This document shows, in pieces, positions 1 through 41,900 of a stretch of 64,000 nucleotides of DNA. The notes under the pieces were generated by a model. The model ran no database searches and was not told the origin of the DNA. It was given only the letters and a program-made list of their open reading frames with translations. The stretch lies in assembly GCA_019925095.2 (NCBI GenBank), contig CM034415.1:5055001-5119000 (forward strand), given 5' to 3'. How positions within the stretch are numbered: the stretch's first letter is position 1; each line of letters starts with the position of its first letter. Made by a program: the position numbers and the translations under genes. The DNA comes from Dendrolimus kikuchii. Taxonomy: Eukaryota > Arthropoda > Insecta > Lepidoptera > Lasiocampidae.

Positions 1-192
1 CCACGCCAGCCGGGGTCGCGGAAGAAAAGCTCACGCATATCCCGTGACCCCGGCTCATGGCGTCAGGTGGCACCAAGGGGTTTTAGTGGGTATTCCGGCT
101 TCTCTAGCCGGCGAGTCCCACACTCCCCCGCCGAAGTCTCCCCGGCGGGGGGTCCGCAAATGGATTTCCCCTTGTAAAAAAAAAAAAAAAAA
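1..192 (+). repeat. 3' end of a poly(A)-tailed non-LTR retroposon
   Basis: GC-rich sequence carrying the motif GGTTTTAGTGGGTA and ending in a run of 17 A at 176-192. This layout is the usual 3' end of a 5'-truncated, poly(A)-tailed LINE copy. The left part is cut by the window edge. A related motif occurs near 40330-40345. Confidence 0.55.
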
Positions 193-417
193 GGGTATAT
201 ACAATGCGTCTGTTTGTCTCATAGTTATTAATTTATTACATTGATTAATCACAAACAAAATGGAAATGAAAATTTTAAATTCGATTAATACGCGTAGATG
301 ATTAATCGAATATATGAAATCACAGACAAAAACATTACACTCCTTTTGCGTCAGTCGGTAAAAGGCTTACAAGGAAAATGCTCGATGTATAAAAGGCCTT
401 TGAGGTATTCATGTATG

Positions 418-452
418 TATATTTAATATCTCTTCTGACCTTTTTATTCAGT
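418..452 (+). promoter_or_regulatory. candidate core promoter of the transferrin gene
   Basis: A TATA-like TATATT at 418 lies 32 bp before the A of an arthropod initiator-like TCAGT at 448-452, about 190 bp upstream of the ATG at 639. Spacing fits a TATA-Inr promoter. Such motifs arise by chance in AT-rich DNA, and no transcript evidence is available here. Confidence 0.25.
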
Positions 453-638
453 TCGCGCCAGTTCTTTATTCAAACATGACGTTTCAACAGACCTTAGTCA
501 TGAAGTAAAAAAAAGTTTGTGAAAAAAATATTTAGGCGCGAAGTGAATTTATTATTAGTCTAGGTCCTTTCACACTGTACTTATAAAGTTTTTGCAGTAT
601 TAATTTAAAATTAGAAAACATTTTGCAATTTAGTTAAA

Positions 639-31789
<31,151 letters not shown>

Positions 31790-32031
31790 TTGAAGCAAAC
31801 AACATTATGGTTAAGATTTTTGGCTGTTCAAGTTTTATTTTCAAAGTAAGTGTAACGACACACCTGCCGAAGATACGATGCCGAAAATTCGGCGGCTAAA
31901 TAATCGGCCGTAGTATGGAGGGATCTTTTTGTTGAAATAGTGTCCGTCCTAACGCAGATAATAAGGATGGCGCTGCAGTAGCATAGAAAAGATTTTAAAA
32001 GAAGCGCCAAAAGTAATTAGTGAGATAGAAA

Positions 32032-32041
32032 AATAAATAAA
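32032..32041 (+). terminator. candidate polyadenylation signals of the transferrin gene
   Basis: Overlapping AATAAATAAA about 245 bp after the stop at 31789, before the SINE at 32087. First AATAAA in the 3' flank; position is plausible, cleavage site unproven. Confidence 0.4.
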
Positions 32042-32086
32042 GACCGGAAGATTTACGCTTTCTATTTTCTTATTAAAGCGTAATAG

Positions 32087-32297
32087 TTTTCTGACCTAAT
32101 GTACTAACAACACTGAACGAAAACAACGTGATGCAACCTGCAGATCGAGATAACCGATGTATCAAACCTGCTAAGCTGCCTTGGACAAGCGTGGTGGGTA
32201 TACTGCCCGGTCCTCTACAATGGGATACCCGAGCCCAACAGTGAGACATTTATGGGCGGTTATTATATTAATAATAATATAATAACCGCCCATAAAT
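32087..32297 (+). repeat. tRNA-SINE body with a terminal perfect palindrome
   Basis: TTTTCTGACCTAATGTACTA...GATGCAACCTGCAGATCGAG...CCGAGCCCAACAGTGAGACA matches the SINE body at 7170-7310 and the usual 3' body of lepidopteran SINEs. It ends in a hairpin with 23-bp perfect arms (32248-32270 and 32275-32297) and a 4-bp loop. Confidence 0.7.
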
Positions 32298-33090
32298 TTC
32301 GGCTTATGTGTCATAGGTTACTTAAAAACACTGCGAGCGTGTTTAACTGAACTTTCAGCGCCGTACTTTCGGCAGGTGTGTCACTAGCCTAAGTCTAATT
32401 AAAAATAGACTATATATACATACATAATACAGGATATTGATTGTTTTTAAGCGAGAATTTCGTGTTTGCCTGGAATACAACAAGAGTTTAGTGGAATGTT
32501 CCTTTCTGTGTTGCCATAGGAACTCCTTTGTTTGGCTTCAGTCAGTTTTGGTTGACACCGACAATTGTAAACGCGTAATTGACATGCCTGATTATGTCGT
32601 ATGGATTTTGTTCCTTTGCCTGCTACTTTGCCAATAAATAAAACAATATGGTGGAACCTTAATGTCGATTTTACAAACGTGTAATATTTTATGAAAAAGG
32701 ACAATAAGTAAAGCTATAGAAGTCGTATTAAAATAAAAGCGAAACTCTGATTGAAAATAAATATATTTAAACTTTTAACATTTAAGGCCGTTGCATAAGG
32801 TTGCTTAAATTTATTTAAGAAACACAAAACGCATTTAACACCCTTAAATACAATTAGCGTCTTGCACAACGCAAAATTTGCTGCTAAATACGTTTAAAGA
32901 ACCGTCAATACGATTTGTGTAAAACGTATTTAGGCAGTTTAATATGATTAACTAATTTTATTTAAAGGCGATCAATAGGCAAGCGGGCCTTACAATTTAA
33001 ACTTTCATCATACTTACATAGTAGGTATTAAATTTAAGTATTTTCTAAATGAACTCAAAGAGAAAAAACTTAAAAATAAAAGGACTTAAA
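32298..33090. other. intergenic, no gene recognised
   Basis: Contains AT-rich DNA with TTAAATTTATTTAAG-like inverted motifs at 32805-32945. An open + frame at 32437-32637 has no recognisable domain. Nothing supportable. Confidence 0.35.
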
Positions 33091-33097
33091 ATTAACG

Positions 33098-33162
33098 CCG
33101 CCAGCCTTCTGGGAACGTTTCCGGTGAGTGACAGTGGTTTGGGACCAATAACTTATCTTTAG
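33098..33162 (+). repeat. 3' end of the same family as the ORF at 9066
   Basis: GCCAGCCTTCTGGGAACGTT encodes ASLLGTFPVSDSGLGPITYL and stop, matching the VASLLGTLPIEDVDLGSVFYL-type end of 9066-9476. Confidence 0.6.
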
Positions 33163-33479
33163 ATATTTTCCTCTTTTTTATGTAGTTTTAGTTATTATAT
33201 CGTATAGTCTGTAGTTTATATTTTAGTTTATAATGATTGTAGTTTTATTAGTATGTATACGATGAAAATAATATTATTAAAACAATAAAAGTTAGAAAAA
33301 AATTAAGATGTACAAATAAAATATATAGGTAAATGTATTAAAAAAATAATAATATGTATTAAATAGACTTCTAAATCACCGTCAATTGCGAACTCTTTTT
33401 TTATATTAATATAATACATATGAGAGTGAGTGAAACGAGACGAGCCACAATGTCACAAGTAAAAATGAGCATATCCTAT

Positions 33480-33671
33480 ACTAGCGGCCTGGCGCGGTTC
33501 TGTCCCGCTCCCGTGGTATATAGCGTCATGTTATATAGCCTATGACACTCCCTGTTAACGTAGCTTACGAACAGTAAAATAATTTTTAAAATCGGTTTAG
33601 TAGATCCAAAGATTACCCCCTACAACGTCACAAACTCACAAACGTTACCTCTTTATAATATTAGTATAGAT
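33480..33671 (+). repeat. dispersed repeat ending ATATTAGTATAGAT
   Basis: Begins TACTAGCGGCCTGGCGCGGT and ends CTTTATAATATTAGTATAGA, the same ends as 15095-15301. Confidence 0.6.
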
Positions 33672-34084
33672 GAAACTAATTATGAAAAAGATATATATTG
33701 TCCATAAATTTTGTTTTGTAAAAGAATCTTGTAAATAAAATAAGGAATGCACATATTCCTTTCGAACAGGCTTTCGACGCAACAAGTGTAAAGAGTGCGG
33801 ATATATTTTGTAGCTAGCTACTTTAATTCGGTTTCTATAGCTTTAGTTACTAGAATTTTCTTGAACTTCTCGACTGAAATGCTTGACGCTTTTTGCGTGA
33901 AAGTAAAATATTGAAATCGCGTTAAGAGTTTAAATGTAGGTTTAATTTTAATGAAGTGAGCTTATTTGTAAATAAAATAATATTTTTTTTACTGATTTTG
34001 TTTTTCATTTCAATTTTAACAACATCACATTATTTTTATTGAGTGTATTTATATATCAGTACTAGGATATTATACTATAGGAGT

Positions 34085-34400
34085 CCTGGGTCACAAAATA
34101 CCGTAGCATTTAAAAAAGAATGTGAGCTACCCGTTTTTGAAAATTGTATCGGAATGAGCTAATTTTAATGCACCCGAACAACTTAAAACCGCTCCCGGGT
34201 TAAAAAAATTATCAGATTATATTACATAGAATTTGCTATCGATCAGTGAAAAAATTGTACTGGAATTCGATTTTTTTTTAATTTGACTATTTAAAATTAT
34301 TCCCAGAATAAAAGGTAGTTCTGCTTTTAAGTCTAAGAATTTACTCTCGATCAGCGGAAAACGCATCGAAATCGGCCCAATTGTTTTTACATGAATCCCG
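34085..34400 (+). repeat. dispersed repeat related to 4330-5010
   Basis: Shares TTTGCTATCGATCAGTGAAA and AATTATTCCCAGAATAAAAG with 4800-4960. Confidence 0.45.
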
Positions 34401-34424
34401 TACAAACAGATAAACAGACAAGAT

Positions 34425-34605
34425 TTCTAAAAGAAATCGAAAAGTGTGCTACACATAGTAGAATTAAAACTTCAAACTTGAAAAAACGAATGGCAACTGA
34501 CAAGTGTAAAAACAAATCACAACAAAATTTTAACTTGAAGTTTTACGGGTATGTTTTCAAATTTGACAAGTACATTAACAATCTGCAAACGTCAAAAGTA
34601 AAATA
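34425..34605 (+). repeat. family F, one foldback arm
   Basis: ACACATAGTAGAATTAAAAC...CAACAAAATTTTAACTTGAA GTTTTACGGG, then the spacer TTTTCAAATTTGACAAGTAC. The second arm is missing. Confidence 0.65.
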
Positions 34606-34696
34606 AACGCTTGGGAACGGTGTAAACATATAAATAAATAAATTTAGAGGTGTATGTAAGTTTTGTGTGTACTATACTAAGAACATTAAAAAAATT

Positions 34697-35467
34697 CGCC
34701 ATCAGAACTACAAACACTAGTCACAATGATGAAAGATGACTGTCAGGCGAGAGGCTTACATTTGAATGCGAAGAAAACAAAGGTTATGGTGTTTGAAAGA
34801 GAAGAAACCAGAACGAATGCAAGGATAATGGTCGATGATGTTATGCTGGAGCAAGTGAGTGAGTTTGTATATCTTGGATGTGTTTTTAGCAGGGATGGAA
34901 GGTACACCGCTGATATAGAAAGAAGAGTGAATTTGGGGAATAGTGTGAATGGAGCGTTAGGTAAACTTCTAGGCGCTAAGAACCTCAGCCAGAAGGCCCA
35001 GCTTGCCATACACGACGCGGTGCTGGTACCTACGCTCACGTATGGAAGCGAGAGTTGGGTATGGAAGAGAGAGCATGAAAGTAGAGTAAACGCGGTCGAG
35101 ATGCGAGCAGTAAGAAAGAGAGTTGGTCTGAAAGAGAGTGTCGGGGTGAAGGTAAGGAAAGGAATGCTCCGGTGGTTCGGGCATGTGGAAAAAATGCATG
35201 ATGAAAAAATGACTAAACAGATATACAATGCAAAAGTGGATGGATGCAGAAGTCGTGGAAGGCCACGACACACCTTCCATGATCAAATTGATCGTGTACT
35301 AGCAGAAGGTTATGTCAGGAGCCTTAAGAACAGACGAGCGTGCATGACAAGAGTTATGAATGTGAAAGAAGCAAGTGAGGTGTGTAAGAATAAGCCTAAA
35401 TGGCGCTCTGTTGTTCGTGCCTACCCCGCAAGGGAACTGGCGTGAAGTTATGTATGTATGTATGTAT
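34697..35467 (+). mobile_element. family B: RTE-like LINE, RT C-terminal half
   Basis: Frame 34726-35445 (239 codons) with GLHLNAKKTKVMVF, SEFVYLGCVFSRDGRYTADI, LVPTLTYGSESWV, MLRWFGHVEKMHDEKMTKQI and SRGRPRHTFHDQIDRVLAEG, ending YPARELA. This covers the last RT blocks and the C-terminus of an RTE/Jockey-like protein. The catalytic YxDD block lies upstream of the truncation. Compared with the copies at 39151 and 51624, 17 codons (ICGVTLADR...NTEVRE) are deleted in frame. (ATGT)n tail. ATTAAAAAAA occurs on both sides, a plausible target duplication. Confidence 0.85.
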
Positions 35468-35788
35468 TAAAAAAAATATCCACATCGGTCCAGCCATTTG
35501 GGGCCACGCCTTAAGGGAGGGAGGGGATCGACGAAGTGTGAAATTGTGTGACAAGGGGTGGGAGGTGTTCTAAATTTCGTGACGTCCCATTTCAAAATCT
35601 TATTATATTTAGGCTAATTACGGAACTGCTGTTTTAATTAAATATTTTCTTGATGTAAAATTCTAAAATATATGATGTCACACTAGGGAGCGAGAAGTCT
35701 CAGGAATGTGAGCAGCTGCGACGAGGACGGGGGAGGGGTCAAAAATCATGAAACTCGTGTGACGTAATTTGGGGATTTACGTTTTTAA

Positions 35789-35985
35789 TTAAATAAGATA
35801 ATTATTGATGAAATGTCTATGTGCATATACATGTGTAAATATTGCCCAAGAATATACGTTGCATTTCATAGTATGATGGGAGGGTGCGCTTGACACGATT
35901 CCCTGTAAGTAATATCTAGTGACGCCATTTTCGGTTTTATGAAAAACCAGTCCGCCACCACTGTCTCCCTTGCACACCGCCGTTC
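35789..35985 (-). CDS. protease last exon: catalytic Ser
   Basis: Encodes TAVCKGDSGGGLVFHKTENG, YYLQGIVSSAPSHHTMKC and NVYSWAIFTHVYAHRHFI, then TAA at 35791-35789. GDSGGG holds Ser195; the Cys pair around it and MKCNVY match C191-C220. The TFTHVxxHxxFI ending is typical of HP14-class proteases. Confidence 0.9.
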
Positions 35986-38900
35986 CTGAAAAAAACAAAT
36001 AACTGTCAGCTCTAGACTTACACGTAGAAGTATAGTACATTATGGTACTAGTGTGTAACATTGGTGATTACCGCCGAGGCGCCATTGAGACTCGAGCCGT
36101 AGGCGAGGGTCTTAAGAGAGCCGAGGACGGTAATCATCAATACACACGTGTATCATACGACGTTTTTCAACACACTTGTGAATAAAATAACAACAAAAAC
36201 TCATTTTATTTAGTAGATAAAAAAAGTTATATATGAGTGAAAGTTTTATTTATTAAACACATACGAGTTAAAATTATCTATTTAAATAAGAAGTTGCATG
36301 AAATGAGCAAGCAATAGGAACATTAATTTATTTGTTCTATAGAACACGATCTTTTTTTTTGAATGAAAACTTTTTTAAGAACAAAGCAACTCAACCAATA
36401 AAATTAAAAAAAAATCTATAACTCACTAGTGAGTTATAATGTTTTTTTGTCACAGTTTGATTATGGGTGTCATTCTGTACCTAATTGCGGTGACCATAGA
36501 GCCACTTTATGAGCAAGTGTGTTGAAAAAAACTTTATCTATCCCAAAAGATATACTTTATTTATCCCAAAAGAGCTATACACATACATACGCAGGCACAC
36601 AAACGTACGCATTTGAACACGTACATTTGTATATATGTATCTGAGTGTGACGGTCACGAGAGTTCACGTGACGAACGAGCGACGGTCACGAGAGGCGGGG
36701 GCTTAAGTTTTCGTCACGTAGTCGATATCCTCTAGGGAAAGATTCCGCTTTTTCGAGTTATATTCAAATATAGCGCTCAGCGTTTAGCGCTAATGTTTAA
36801 CTAAACGGCTCATGTTTAATTGATCACCAGATAATAGTTGTCTTTTCTTGATAATTTTTTTTTTGGTTATTCATAGATAATCACGCAATCTTGACGTCAC
36901 GCGGCAAGCCCTGTATTAATAGAGACAAATAAGAGATTTTGGAACGAAGTTCCTTATCGCGCGTTGTGAAAGGGGGCTAGACGGAAAAAATCTTACGAAA
37001 AGTTGTCACGACACTTTTTGCTATAGTAAGCTATTGTAAGCTGTGCGGCGTCGCATGTTTCTCTGTCTGTCTGTCTGTCTCTCTCTCTCAATTCCAATTA
37101 CAATTCCTTCACTAATTAATCGAAAGGAACTTCGTTCCATCCGGGTGTCCCTTGACACCTCTCAAGTTTTTTTTGTACTTTTTGTTTGTAAATAATGATT
37201 TTTGTTTCTCATATTCTGAAAGTACGCAGTTGCTTGATCACAGGGATCAAAACAATACTTTTTGTCCCTAGGAAACCATTTTCCCTGCTGTCTAAAATTA
37301 CGCCAACCATTTATATAATACATGCGACTCATGTTCTAATTTTTTTACAGCCAGTGTTAAATCGAAGCATCGCGGCAAGTAGTAACAGAAATTTGTAATA
37401 GGCAATAAGGACGAAAATGCAATAGTTTTAGATGTATATAAAGACACTAATAAAAAGGACAAAAAAGAATAAAAAGATAAAAAATATACATAAAAGAAAG
37501 AAAAACTCTGACAATTGCTTGTTAGGATAGAGAAGAATAAATATGAAAAAAATAAAAAATAGCGGCATAACTTGTAATAAAAAAATATTAACAATTTTCT
37601 AACGTCATGTTATATTTATAAATTACTTTTCTTTTTTTTTGTTTATTGATAAAGCACAGCAGACAGGCTTACGGTCCATCTGTGATGGAAAGTGGTTACC
37701 GTTGCCTATGGACATTAACACTATCAGAGGTGCTGCCGGCCTCAGAGGAGAAACTGGCACCTGGCCACTGATGCCGGAACACAACTCAAGGTTCTTATGG
37801 CGGCATACTCTAGACCAGGGTGGTAGCCATCCAGATTGGCAAATGCCTTTACATCGTCACTAAATTATTTTACATAAATTTGAGCAAATAATTACTATTA
37901 AGTGACAAAAAATACTGGCTGGTAGAATATACCACCACAGAAACAGAAATTTACTTGACGTTTCATATTTATTTATTTGGCACACAAAACAAGAAACAGC
38001 TAAAAATTACATATTTCATATTATGTATCAATTATTAGGTCTAAGCCGTAACTCTAAACATGTGAGCACATAATGTTCCATCATACATTGACAAGATATT
38101 CAGTGTGTTCGGTCCTTGCCTAGTATAAAGTAAGTAGAACATCGCTCCATCAATTTTGCTGTCTACCCTCCTTCTGTGTGAGACGATGGCCACTACAGAA
38201 CAGAGTAGGAGCAGCCTTTTTTTCAACACTTACTGTCGACGTCTTAACGAGACTACAACGCGCCGTGCGCTCATAATTTTTGAATAATATTCATTATACT
38301 CATTCTGATTACTGGCCGTGCCAAGAACTTATTATATGTACTTAGACTTGTTAAAAGTGTTAGCTCTAAGATGGAGATTAGTGCCGTTTGCTGTTCCTGT
38401 GTGTATCCTGAACCGAGCCAGGAGAGGGCGGATCTCAAGGTTGGTGGAGCTTTTGCTTTTCTGGTTCAAGGATCTAGGTCATATTTCTCTCATACAGTCC
38501 ATTACAAATTGAACCAGCATTTTTTCCGTAAGCTATAGCGCCCCACACAGTGGTTAATATTATTAGTATAACTTACTATGTTTTTTTTAATTTAGGTTTA
38601 TGGCTTGGCAGCTAGGCCTTTAAGCCAGATCTTAGTTTACAATATAGTTTCTTCATTTTCTTAAGCCTATGTGTATTGTGTAGCACAGCTGAACTGTACG
38701 TAATTAACTAGTGTGCCATTCATCGGAGTTCTTGTGACAACTCAAAAGGCCACATTTGACTATACAGTTCACATTTCTCACAAAACACATAATTACTACT
38801 CAAAAACTGGCAATATCCTACAACTATTGTTCATTTTAGAGTAATTTTACACATTTTTAGAAAATAAAATTGCACAGCACAAAGCTTAAATAAACAGAGT

Positions 38901-41900
38901 ATGTGACGTATTAAATGAGTTCATCAGATTTAGATATGGGATTAACGTCTGATTTTATTAGAGAAGTAGTTTGTTTAACTTATCAATTTCTTTTCTTTCC
39001 TCATTTTCGAAATGAAAGGCAGAGTGTTAACCTCTGGTGAAAGGCCTATTTAGGTCTTAGGAACTATTAGCGCCCTCGCTACGCTCATACGCCAAACCAT
39101 CTCGTGTCTAAATAGATCACTTTCATACATACATACATACATACATAACTTCACGCCAGTTCCCTTGTGGGGTAGGCACGAACAACAGAGTGCCATTTAG
39201 GCTTATTCTTACACACCTCACTTGCCTCTTTGACATTCATAACTCTTGTCATGCAAGCTCGTCTGTTCTTAAGGCTCCTGACATCACCTTCTGCTAGTAC
39301 ACGATCAATTTGATCATGGAAGGTGTGCCGTGGCCTTCCACGACTTCTGCATCCATCCACTTTTGCATTGTATATCTGTTTAGTCATTCTTTTATCATGC
39401 ATTCTTTCCACATGCCCGAACCACCGGAGCATTCCTTTCCTTACCTTCACCCCGACACTCTCTTTCAGACCAACTCTCTCTCTTACTTCGGTATTATGAA
39501 TGCGGTCCGCGAGCGTCACTCCGCAGATTTTGCGCAGTGCTCGCATCTCGACCGCGTTTACTCTACTTCCATGCTCTCTCTTCCATACCCAACTCTCGCA
39601 TCCATACGTGAGCGTAGGTACCAGCACCGCGTTGTGTATGGCGAGCTGGGCCTGCTGGCTGAGGTTCTTAGCGCCTAGAATCACTTTCACCTCTCGTGTA
39701 ATAATCTACTATGGCTACGTTCCAGAAGGGACTCACAACGACCACGTTCACGGCCGCGATTTTACCTGTTCCACTTGCTTGCGGACGTTACAATCATAAA
39801 CTCTACAGGCCGTTCCATTAGTAGCTCACAACGCCCAAAATGCTTCGTTAGCCGTTCCACAAGGCGACCGCAGTCGTCGTGGTCGTGGCGAAAACGTCAC
39901 TAATGACGTCATCATTTTCGATCACACAACGCTCACAACGACCCATGTCAAGAGGTGGGTAACGCCGGCAAGCAAGTGGAACGGGATAAATCGCGGTCAT
40001 AAACGTGGTCGTTGTGAGTTCTTAATGTAAGGTAGATTATGGGTAGGGAGAGGAGTATTATTGCGCGTACTAATGCGACTCCATGCGGACGCCGGCGGTT
40101 GGCTGGCATCCGGAGACGCAGGTATGCGCATGACTTCCCACCCTGAATAAAACCGCTTCAGGGGGCCTTTAGCTATCAAGGGAGCAAAGGATTCATCACC
40201 CCCCGCTGACGAAGTGAATGTGTTCTGATTCCCGGGGCACATTCAGGCACTTTTTGCACTGGATCGAACTGGGCATAACTACGTTCTATGTCTCAGCCTT
40301 TCCTACATAAAAAGCGCGGGGCACATGGGAGGAGAGTAGTTTTAGTGGGTAGTGGCTGTTGCCCGTGCAAGTTCTCTGAGTCTTTATTTTCAAAAATTTT
40401 ACATTTTTTTTTAAATATATAAAAAGTAGACATTTTTTTATAAAAAAATAAATAACACTATTCTTTTATAAAAATACATCAAAAATAAAATATATATTCA
40501 ATAAAAAAAATATAAAATCTTGCAGATCACCGCCAGCGGGGCCTAGGGTCCAAACTACCGGTGGTTAGGGCTCCAGAGACAGGAACCTTCTCACAATCCG
40601 TGCCGTGTCCAAGAGTGCTGCCTTCTGTATCTGGCCCTTCACCCAGCCTCCCAGTGAAAGCCTCTCTAGATGACAGTCGAGGCTTTTCGCTATAAGACCG
40701 TTGACGGTGACAACTATCGGCACAATGCTCGTTGACTCCAGACGCCACATAGCGGTAACCTCGTGAGCAAGATCTAAGTACTTACTTAGTTTTTCTTTTT
40801 CTTTCTTTACAAGGTTATCGTCATGCGGGATACTGATGTCAACGAGTATTGCTCGTCGCGCAGATCGATCTATTATCACGATATCAGGCTTATTGGCTAC
40901 AATAGTCCTGTCCGTGATAACTGATCGATCCCAGTAGAGCGTGGCACGACTGTTTTCAAGAACTGGCTCCGGCGAGTACTGGTAATAAGGCACCTCCGTT
41001 TCCACAAGACCGTATCGAAGGGCAAGTTGCTGGTGGATAATCCTGGCTACGAGGTTATGTCTGTGCAAGTATTCGCCGTTAGAAAGATGTGAACAGCCGG
41101 AAACAATATGCCTGAGGGATTCACCTGGGCGATGACATGCCCGACAGATGTCCAAGGTGCCATCCTTCAGGATATATTTTCGGTAGTTATTCGTCTTAAT
41201 AACTTCGTCCATAATTGCAAAGACAAAACCTTCGGTTTCTCCAAAGAGGTTACCGAACCGTAGCCAGTTTACCGACGCTGACAGGTCTACATCGGGCCCT
41301 GTTAAGGCCCGATAAAACCTACCATGCAGCTCCTTGCTCTTCCATACGTTGATGCGGTCGGAGGCGCTCAGTACTGCCAGATTGCACCAATTCTCTTTAG
41401 CCAACGAGAGCATGGTAAGACCTTTGTCTACTGCCACAACATCTTTATGCAAGCCCACGTCCATCTTAAGGAAATATGCCCTGAGATTGTTCACCTCGCG
41501 ATTATGCAGATCTTTGGCATTTAGAAAGCCTCGGCCTCCACATCTTCGCGAGATGTACAATCTCATTACTGATGAACGTGGGTGATGCATACGATATTTT
41601 GTCAGTAGGCAACGGACTCTTCGATCTAGGGCGTCCAGCTCCGTTTGGGTCCACCTAAGTATGCCAAAGGAGTATGCTAACACGGGCATAACCCAGCTGT
41701 TGAAGGCTCTGACCTTATTTCCACCTGAGAGAAGGCTGGTTAAAACCTTCCTCAAGCGGCAAAAGAATCGGTCCTTCACCGTCTGTTTTACGTCCGCGTC
41801 GGCTATACCTAAGGACTCTGACATACCCAGGTACTTGTATGTTTCGGTTTCAGAGAGGGATTTAAGAGATATGTTCTCTGAAAGTTGTAAATTCGGAGAA

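Noticed and set aside
55..258. Short ORFs on both strands at the left edge
   Set aside because: They run through a retroposon 3' end and its poly(A) tract.
32437..32637. 66-codon ORF downstream of transferrin as a small gene
   Set aside because: No domain, no conserved features and an overlapping open frame on the other strand.
38041..38229. 62-codon minus-strand ORF with a hydrophobic start
   Set aside because: No recognisable product and no exon context; cannot be supported.
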